Source: Actinotalea sp. JY-7876
Lineage (GTDB): Bacteria; Actinomycetota; Actinomycetes; Actinomycetales; Cellulomonadaceae
Length of the DNA stretch: 64,000 nt
NCBI RefSeq assembly: GCF_014042015.1
Contig: NZ_CP059493.1
Coordinates: 1,860,001-1,924,000, forward strand
Reading direction: 5' to 3'
Made by a program: the position numbers and the translations under genes
Shown here: piece by piece, positions 58,701 to 64,000 of the stretch
Layout: each line of letters begins with the position of its first letter
Position numbering within the stretch: position 1 is the stretch's first letter
The notes under the pieces: model-generated
The model's database searches: none
What the model saw: the letters and a program-made list of their open reading frames with translations, nothing else
Told to the model about the DNA's origin: nothing

Positions 58701-59579
58701 TCAGTCGACGACGGCGCGGCCCCCGGACGCGGTGAGCAGCACGGCGCACAGCGCCGCGACGACCATGGTGAGCCGGAAGGGCAGGCGGCTGGCGGGCCGG
58801 CCGAGCGCCAGGGCCCCGGCGCACAGCGCCAGGACCGTCGCCGCCGCGGCCGCGGGCAGCGCGAGCGCGGCACGCTCCTGCGGACCGAGCACCACGACGA
58901 GCACCGCGCCGACGAGCAGGCTCGGGGCCAGGACGCCCGAGGCCGTCCGGCCGAGGCGGTGCGGCAGGCCGCGGACGCCCGTGGCGGCGTCGGCCTCGAG
59001 GTCCGGGAGCACGTTGGCGACGTGCGCCCCCGCGCCCAGCAGCGCACCCGTGGCGATCACCCACCAGGCCGCCTGGCGGCCCTGGGCCAGGACGAGGAAG
59101 AGGGGCAGCAGGGCGAAGGAGACGGTGTAGGGCAGGAACGACGCGACGGTGCGCTTGAGCGGCGCGTTGTACGCCCACCCGCTCGCGACCGCGGCGACGT
59201 GCACGAACCCGGCGACCGCCCCGGTGGCGAGGGACAGCCCCACGCACGCCGCGGCGGCGAGCAGCGCACCGGTCCGCAGCGCGGGCGCGCTCACCAGGCC
59301 CGCCACGACGGGCTTGTCCCTGCGGCCGACCGCCAGGTCGCGCCCGGCGTCGAGCCAGTCGTTGGACCACCCGATGCTGAGCTGGCCGGCGAGGACCGCC
59401 GCGGTCGCGAGCAGCGCGGTCGGCACGGGCGCCCCGGCGCCCAGCGCGAAGGTCAGGGAGATGGCCGTCACGACGACGGTGGGCCCCGGGTGGCACGCGC
59501 GGACCAGGCCCTCGAGCCGGCGGCCGAGCGTCGCCCGCCCGAGCCGCGCGGGCACGGCCCCGGCACCCTGCGCGGTCAT
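58701..59579 (-). CDS. UbiA-family prenyltransferase
   Basis: A 292-residue membrane protein with about eight helices. SNDWLDAGRD (the NDxxD prenyl-diphosphate motif) is near residue 72 and LPDLEADAATG (second aspartate-rich motif) near 193. The family transfers prenyl groups onto aromatic or other acceptors. It is transcribed away from a type III polyketide synthase across 147 bases, so prenylation of a polyketide is plausible; menaquinone or other lipid roles are alternatives. Confidence 0.78.
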   Translation of the reverse strand: MTAQGAGAVPARLGRATLGRRLEGLVRACHPGPTVVVTAISLTFALGAGAPVPTALLATAAVLAGQLSIGWSNDWLDAGRDLAVGRRDKPVVAGLVSAPALRTGALLAAAACVGLSLATGAVAGFVHVAAVASGWAYNAPLKRTVASFLPYTVSFALLPLFLVLAQGRQAAWWVIATGALLGAGAHVANVLPDLEADAATGVRGLPHRLGRTASGVLAPSLLVGAVLVVVLGPQERAALALPAAAAATVLALCAGALALGRPASRLPFRLTMVVAALCAVLLTASGGRAVVD

Positions 59580-59672
59580 CGACCCTCCCGGCGGACGTGC
59601 GGCGCGGACCTCGCGACGCTAGCGCGGCGCACCGTCGCGCGCGCGAGCACCGGGTCGTCACGACGGCTGCGA

Positions 59673-59715
59673 CCGGATGTGACGCGTCCCCGGGCCGGAT
59701 ATGACCGGGCGTGAC
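59673..59715 (+). promoter_or_regulatory. Three CCGGATrTGAC-like direct repeats upstream of the PKS gene
   Basis: CCGGATGTGAC (59673-59683), CCGGATATGAC (59695-59705) and the weaker CCGGGCGTGAC (59705-59715) lie in the divergent UbiA/PKS promoter region. Spacings of 22 and 10 bases place them on one DNA face, as for activator sites. The binder is unknown. Confidence 0.4.
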
Positions 59716-59726
59716 ACGATTCCGCC

Positions 59727-60803
59727 ATGTCGCGCGTTCTGGCTGTCGCCCCGGTGCTCCCCGGACAGTCGTACCCCCAGGAAGAGATCACGGCCGCCAT
59801 CGGGCCGCTGCTCGCCGGCCCCGACCGGCTGTCCCGTCTGGAGTCGCTGCACCGCGCCTCCCAGGTGCGCTCACGGCACTTCGTCCTCCCGCTGGAGGAG
59901 TACGCCGGGCTGACGTCGTTCGGGACCGCGAACGACCACTTCATCCGGATCGGCACCGACCTCGCCGTCGAGGCGTCCGCCGCGGCGCTCGCGAGCGCCG
60001 GCCTGCGAGCGCAGGACGTCGACGTCGTGGTGTTCACGTCGGTCACGGGCATCGGCGCGCCGTCCCTGGACGCCCTGTTCGCGCCGCGCCTCGGTCTGCG
60101 GCCGGACGTGCGCCGCGTGCCGTCGTTCGGGTGGGGCTGCGCCGGCGGCGCGGCAGGGCTCGGCACCGTGCACGAGCTCCTGCTGGGCCGCCCGCAGGGC
60201 GTCGCGCTCCTGGTCTGCGTCGAGCTCTGCTCGCTGACGATGCAGCACGGCGACGACTCGATGGCGAACCTCGTGGCGAGCGGTCTGTTCGGCGACGGCG
60301 CCGCGGCGGTGGTGGTCGTCGGCGACGAGCACCCGGCCGCGCGCACCGCCCCGGCCTCGGCGCCCGAGCTCGTCGGGTCCCGCAGCCGGATCGTCAGCGG
60401 GACCCAGGGCCAGCTCGGGTGGTCGATCGGCGGCAGCGGCTTCCGGATCGTCCTCGCCGCCGGCCTGCCCGACCTCCTCGCCGCCACGCTGCCCGACGAC
60501 GTCGGCGCCCTGCTCGAGGGGCACGACCTCAAGGTCCGCGACGTCGCGGCGTGGGTCGTGCACCCGGGCGGGCCGCGCATCCTCGACGTGGTCCGCGACG
60601 CGCTGGACCTCGACGAGGCCGCGCTGGCCGTCTCGCGCCGGTGCCTGGCCGAGAACGGGAACCTCTCCTCTGCTTCCGTCCTGCACGTCCTGGCGGGCAC
60701 CATGGAGGCCCCACCACCGCCGGGGGGCGTCGGCGTCCTCATGGCGTTCGGCCCCGGGGTCGGTGCCGAGCACGTCCTGCTGCGCTGGCCGGAGGCCTCA
60801 TGA
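59727..60803 (+). CDS. Type III polyketide synthase
   Basis: A 358-residue chalcone/stilbene synthase-type enzyme. The catalytic triad is visible as Cys138 in FGWGCAGGAAG, His in WVVHPGGPRIL near residue 280 and Asn in AENGNLSSASV near 313. Bacterial relatives make alkylpyrones or alkylresorcinols from fatty acyl starters and malonyl-CoA. There is no clear ribosome-binding site at the ATG. The stop overlaps the ICMT-like gene (ATGA), giving a PKS-methyltransferase pair like BpsA-BpsB of Bacillus. Confidence 0.87.
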   Translation: MSRVLAVAPVLPGQSYPQEEITAAIGPLLAGPDRLSRLESLHRASQVRSRHFVLPLEEYAGLTSFGTANDHFIRIGTDLAVEASAAALASAGLRAQDVDVVVFTSVTGIGAPSLDALFAPRLGLRPDVRRVPSFGWGCAGGAAGLGTVHELLLGRPQGVALLVCVELCSLTMQHGDDSMANLVASGLFGDGAAAVVVVGDEHPAARTAPASAPELVGSRSRIVSGTQGQLGWSIGGSGFRIVLAAGLPDLLAATLPDDVGALLEGHDLKVRDVAAWVVHPGGPRILDVVRDALDLDEAALAVSRRCLAENGNLSSASVLHVLAGTMEAPPPPGGVGVLMAFGPGVGAEHVLLRWPEAS

Positions 60804-61345
60804 GACTGCTGTTCGATCTCGTCGTCGCGGTGACTGCCCTGGAGCGGCTCGCCGAGCTCGTCGTGTCCACCCGCAACGCCCGCTGGTCCTTCGCGCGTGG
60901 GGGGGTGGAGACCGGCAAGGGGCACTTCCCGCCCATGGTGGCGCTGCACACCGGCCTGCTCGCGGCGTGCGTGGTCGAGGTGCACGCGTTCGACCGCCCG
61001 TTCATCCCCGTGCTCGGGTGGACGGCGCTCGCCGCCGTGGTGGCCAGCCAGGCGCTGCGCTGGTGGTGCATCGGCACGCTCGGGCCGCAGTGGAACACCC
61101 GGGTGATCGTCGTGCCGGGCCTCCCGCTCGTGAACCGCGGTCCCTACCGGTTCCTGCGCCACCCCAACTACCTCGTGGTGGTGGCCGAGGGCATCGCCCT
61201 GCCGCTCGTGCACACGGCCTGGGTCACGGCGCTCGCGTTCACGGTGCTCAACGCGGTCCTGCTGCTCGGCTTCCGCATCCCGGCGGAGGAGCGCGCGCTG
61301 GCGGCCCTGCCCCAGCCGGCGGAGGCGCGGCCGGTCGCACCGTGA
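60800..61345 (+). CDS. Isoprenylcysteine carboxyl methyltransferase-like (ICMT) protein
   Basis: A 181-residue membrane protein with four or five helices. The C-terminal part GPQWNTRVIVVPGLPLVNRGPYRFLRHPNYLVVVAEG is the ICMT/NnrU-type SAM-binding signature (RHPNYL). In Bacillus the homologue BpsB methylates type III PKS alkylpyrones, so O-methylation of the polyketide is the likely role. Coupled on both sides by overlaps. Confidence 0.8.
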   Translation: MRLLFDLVVAVTALERLAELVVSTRNARWSFARGGVETGKGHFPPMVALHTGLLAACVVEVHAFDRPFIPVLGWTALAAVVASQALRWWCIGTLGPQWNTRVIVVPGLPLVNRGPYRFLRHPNYLVVVAEGIALPLVHTAWVTALAFTVLNAVLLLGFRIPAEERALAALPQPAEARPVAP

Positions 61346-62361
61346 CCCCGGCGACCGACGTCCTGGTCGTCGGCGGCGGACCCGTCGGCCTGGCGGCGGC
61401 GATCGAGGCCCGGCTCGCCGGGTACGACGTCGTCGTGCTCGAGCCCCGCGAGGGCGACATCGACAAGGCGTGCGGCGAGGGCCTCATGCCGGGCACGCTG
61501 CGCGCGCTCACGCGCCTGGGCGTCGACCCGGGCGGTCACGTCATCGCGGGCATCAGCTACCGGGCCCCCGCGCGGCACGTCGACCACCGGTTCCGCTCCG
61601 GTCCCGGCCGCGGCGTGCGGCGCACGACCCTGCACGCCGCGCTCCGCGAGCGCGCGGCGGGCCTCGGGATCGACGTGCGCCACGCCCGCGTGACGGCGCT
61701 CGAGCAGGACGAGGACGCCGTCCGCGCCGCGGGCGTCACGGCCCGCTGGCTCCTGGCCTGCGACGGGCTGCACTCGACGGTCCGCCGGCTCGTCGGGCTC
61801 GAGGTGCCCGGCCGCGGCCGGCGCCGGTACGGGCTGCGCCGGCACTTCCGGCTCGCGCCCTGGACCGACCTGGTCGAGGTGCACTGGTCCCGCACCGCCG
61901 AGGCGTACGTGACGCCGGTCGCCGACGACCTCGTCGGGATCGCGCTGCTCGGGCCCCAGGGCATGTCCTTCGAGGCCGCCCTCGCCGGGTTCCCGGAGCT
62001 GAGTGCCCGCCTGGCCGCGGCGCCGGCGGCCGGCTCGGTCCGCGGCGCCGGGCCGCTGCGCCAGCAGGCCGCCCGGCGCGCGGCGGGCCGGGTGCGGCTC
62101 GTCGGGGACGCGTCCGGCTACGTGGACGCGCTCACGGGCGAGGGCCTGCGGGTGGGGCTCGCGCAGGCCCGGGCCGCGGTGCTCACGCTCGAGGACCCCG
62201 GCGCGTACGAGCGCGCCTGGTCGGACGCGACCCGGGACTACCGCGTGCTCACGGGCGGGCTCGTGGCCTGGGCGACGTCGCCGCTGCGGCCCGGGATCGT
62301 GCCCGTGTCGGCCGGCATCCCGGCACTGTTCGGCGCGCTCGTGGAGCGCATCGCGCGCTGA
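61342..62361 (+). CDS. FAD-dependent oxidoreductase (aromatic hydroxylase / geranylgeranyl reductase-like)
   Basis: A 339-residue flavoprotein. VLVVGGGPVGLAAAIEARLAGYDVVVLEPR is the N-terminal FAD Rossmann motif. LACDGLHSTVRRLVGL matches the DG motif of group A flavin monooxygenases, and RVRLVGDASGYVDALTGEGLRVGL the second FAD motif. It is short for a hydroxylase and close to the geranylgeranyl reductase branch (KACGEGLMP near residue 40). It would oxidise or reduce the polyketide or prenyl product. GTG start overlapping the ICMT stop. Confidence 0.78.
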   Translation: MTPATDVLVVGGGPVGLAAAIEARLAGYDVVVLEPREGDIDKACGEGLMPGTLRALTRLGVDPGGHVIAGISYRAPARHVDHRFRSGPGRGVRRTTLHAALRERAAGLGIDVRHARVTALEQDEDAVRAAGVTARWLLACDGLHSTVRRLVGLEVPGRGRRRYGLRRHFRLAPWTDLVEVHWSRTAEAYVTPVADDLVGIALLGPQGMSFEAALAGFPELSARLAAAPAAGSVRGAGPLRQQAARRAAGRVRLVGDASGYVDALTGEGLRVGLAQARAAVLTLEDPGAYERAWSDATRDYRVLTGGLVAWATSPLRPGIVPVSAGIPALFGALVERIAR

Positions 62362-62431
62362 GCCGGCGGCGTGGCACCACGGCGCGCCCTCTCGCCGCGC
62401 GCGCGGGCGCGTCCGTGCCGATACTCCGGGG

Positions 62432-63817
62432 ATGTCCTCGAACGAACCAGCCGCCACGAGCGCCCCGGGCGAGAACCCGACCAGGCTCCGTCGCGCGGTC
62501 ACCGGTCCCCTGCTGTACCTGTTCATCCTGGGCGACGTGCTCGGGGCGGGCATCTACGCCCTCGTCGGCGAGATGGCCGGCGTCGCGGGCGGGGCCGTGT
62601 GGCTCGCGTTCGCGCTCGCTCTGCTCATGGCGCTGCTCACGGCGTGCTCCTACGCCGAGCTGGTCACGAAGTACCCGCGCGCGGGCGGCTCCGCCGTCTT
62701 CGCGGAGCGCGCCTTCCGGCACCCCCTGGTGGCCTTCCTCGTCGGGTTCTCGATGCTGTCCGCGGGTGTCGTCAGCGCGGCCGGGCTCGCCCTCGCGTTC
62801 GCCGGCGACTACCTCGGCGCCTTCGTGGACGTCCCCGTGCCGGTGACCGCGATCGTCTTCCTCGTGCTGGTCGCGCTGCTCAACGCGCGCGGCATCAAGG
62901 AGTCGCTCGGCGCCAACGTCGCCATGACGCTGATCGAGACGGCCGGCCTGGTGCTGGTCATCGTGGTCGGCGCGATCGTCCTGGGCCGTGGTGACGGCGC
63001 CGGCGTCGGGCCTCTGGAGGTGCCCGAGGGCACCACGGCGGGCGCGGCCGTGCTGGGCAGCGCGCTCATCGCGTTCTACTCCTTCGTCGGCTTCGAGACG
63101 TCGGCCAACCTGGCCGAGGAGGTCCGCGACGTCAGCCGCGTCTACCCGCGAGCCCTGTTCTGGTCGATGGTGACCGCCGGGGTGGTGTACCTCGCCGTGG
63201 GCTACGTCGCACCGGCGGTCGTCGCGCCGCAGACGCTGTCGGAGTCGTCCGGACCGCTGCTCGAGGTGGTCGAGGCGTTCGGCGGGATCCCGCCGCAGCT
63301 CTTCGCCGTCGTGGCGCTCATCGCCGTCGCCAACGGCGCGCTGCTGACGATGATCATGGCCAGCCGGCTCGCCTACGGCATGGCGGACCGCGGGCTGCTG
63401 CCGCGCGTCCTCGGCCGCGTGCTGCCGGGCCGCCGGACGCCGTGGGTCGCCATCGCTGTCACGACGCTCGTCGCCATCGTGCTCGCGCTCACCGGCGAGC
63501 TCGTGGACCTGGCCGCCACGGTGGTCCTGCTGCTCCTCGTGGTCTTCCTCAGCACGAACGTCGCGGTGCTGGTCCTGCGCCGCGAGACGGTCGAGCACGA
63601 CCACTTCCGCGCGCCCACCGTGATCCCGTACCTGGCGATCGCGAGCTGCCTCGTCCTGCTCACCCAGCAGGAGCCGCAGCACTTCCTGCTCGCCGGCATC
63701 CTGCTCGGCGCCGGCGCGCTGCTGCACCTCGCGACCGGTGGCGCGGGCGGGGCACGGCGTCGGCGCGCCGAGGTCGAGTCGGAGGAGGGCGCCGCCGCGG
63801 ACGGCGGGCACCACTGA
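62432..63817 (+). CDS. APC-family amino acid permease
   Basis: A 461-residue transporter with about 12 helices. GDVLGAGIYALVGEMAG is the helix-1 motif that binds the amino-acid backbone, and FYSFVGFETSANLAEEVRDVSRVYPRA the helix-6 and following loop. It belongs to the APC superfamily, cationic amino acid transporter-like group. The substrate is not certain. It stands alone after the polyketide cluster. Confidence 0.82.
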   Translation: MSSNEPAATSAPGENPTRLRRAVTGPLLYLFILGDVLGAGIYALVGEMAGVAGGAVWLAFALALLMALLTACSYAELVTKYPRAGGSAVFAERAFRHPLVAFLVGFSMLSAGVVSAAGLALAFAGDYLGAFVDVPVPVTAIVFLVLVALLNARGIKESLGANVAMTLIETAGLVLVIVVGAIVLGRGDGAGVGPLEVPEGTTAGAAVLGSALIAFYSFVGFETSANLAEEVRDVSRVYPRALFWSMVTAGVVYLAVGYVAPAVVAPQTLSESSGPLLEVVEAFGGIPPQLFAVVALIAVANGALLTMIMASRLAYGMADRGLLPRVLGRVLPGRRTPWVAIAVTTLVAIVLALTGELVDLAATVVLLLLVVFLSTNVAVLVLRRETVEHDHFRAPTVIPYLAIASCLVLLTQQEPQHFLLAGILLGAGALLHLATGGAGGARRRRAEVESEEGAAADGGHH

Positions 63818-63852
63818 GGCGTCGGGCCCGGGCTCGGCCCAGGGCGCACGCC

Positions 63853-64000
63853 TCAGCGCTCGGCGGCCTGTCCCCCGAGCAGGGACCGCCTGGCCCGTGA
63901 CCGGGGCCGCAGGGGCGGGCTCGCTGTCCCCGACCCGTGCGCCAGGCCGTCGACCAGATCGGCGAGCGCCTCCTGAGCGGTCCATGTGGGTCGCCAGCCG
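63853..64000 (-). CDS. NAD-dependent epimerase/dehydratase-like protein, C-terminal fragment
   Basis: The minus strand encodes the last 48 residues of a protein that continues beyond the window: GWRPTWTAQEALADLVDGL followed by a low-complexity basic tail ending GGQAAER and a stop at 63853-63855. LGW.P.....EAL.DL..G is the usual end of sugar-nucleotide epimerases and related short-chain dehydrogenases. The rest is needed for any finer assignment. Confidence 0.5.
   Translation of the reverse strand, partial: GWRPTWTAQEALADLVDGLAHGSGTASPPLRPRSRARRSLLGGQAAER

Overview
The window is very GC-rich (about 74% by eye), densely packed, and organised in short ATGA/GTGA-coupled operons with many GTG starts. 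With the SsgB-like protein, the actinobacterial tRNA Gly-Cys-Val cluster, and many glycoside hydrolases with LacI, ROK and GntR control, this points to a chromosome of the order Micrococcales, probably Cellulomonas or a close relative. No phage, integrase, insertion sequence or CRISPR array was found.

Layout. 1-3446: 5' end of thrS, a tRNA-Val, an SsgB-like gene, pabB-pabC, and a tRNA Gly-Cys-Val cluster with its own promoter. 3672-10512: a MalY/PatB-type lyase, then a sugar locus (solute-binding lipoprotein, LacI regulator, clan-D-like glycosidase, GH125 alpha-mannosidase) whose ABC permeases are reduced to a remnant. 10488-13875: two Gfo/Idh/MocA oxidoreductases and a TIM-barrel isomerase around a divergent promoter. 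14793-24405: a leaderless ROK-kinase operon with two ABC permeases, a binding protein, GH78-like and GH20 enzymes and an arabinose/fucose-isomerase-like protein, followed by a GntR regulator. 25223-30860: first nickel-pincer (Lar) locus, with a divergent larA homologue and dehydrogenase facing larE, a fused larB-larC1 and two DUF202 proteins. 30891-41405: OsmC, a SpeD-like/LuxI-like gene pair, a GGDEF-EAL protein, two small ATPases of the anti-sigma type, a frameshifted aldo/keto reductase, and various metabolic and stress genes. 41536-54202: second Lar set (larC, larB, larE, larA) interleaved with beta-glucuronidase, a GPH symporter, a LacI regulator, gluconokinase, a fructuronate reductase-type dehydrogenase and a mutarotase. 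54222-57551: a small unknown gene, a sulfite-oxidase-like membrane protein and a UMF1-type MFS protein. 57678-63817: an alpha/beta hydrolase, a UbiA / type III polyketide synthase / ICMT / FAD oxidoreductase cluster and an APC permease. The window ends inside an NAD-epimerase-like gene.

Main interpretation. The 43.5-54.2 kb region reads as a glucuronide pathway without the usual mannonate dehydratase and KDG kinase in view. Glucuronidase and symporter supply glucuronate; a UxuB-like reductase would make D-mannonate; a LarA homologue with all the cofactor and catalytic residues could epimerise C2 of mannonate to D-gluconate; and an FGGY gluconokinase would send it to 6-phosphogluconate. The LarE and LarB needed for the nickel cofactor lie directly downstream of the glucuronidase and symporter. 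A 23-bp motif (ACAAsCrGTTGC, five free bases, GTTGCC) occurs twice between the glucuronidase and lacI, once between the reductase and larA, and as a facing pair in the divergent promoter at 11.7 kb, which suggests one LacI regulon. Uronate isomerase is not in the window.

Other points of interest: the first Lar locus has a larB-larC fusion ending exactly where the LarC2 domain should begin; a SpeD-like protein is translationally coupled to an acyl-homoserine-lactone-synthase-like protein; and a type III PKS cluster has UbiA, ICMT and FAD tailoring genes.
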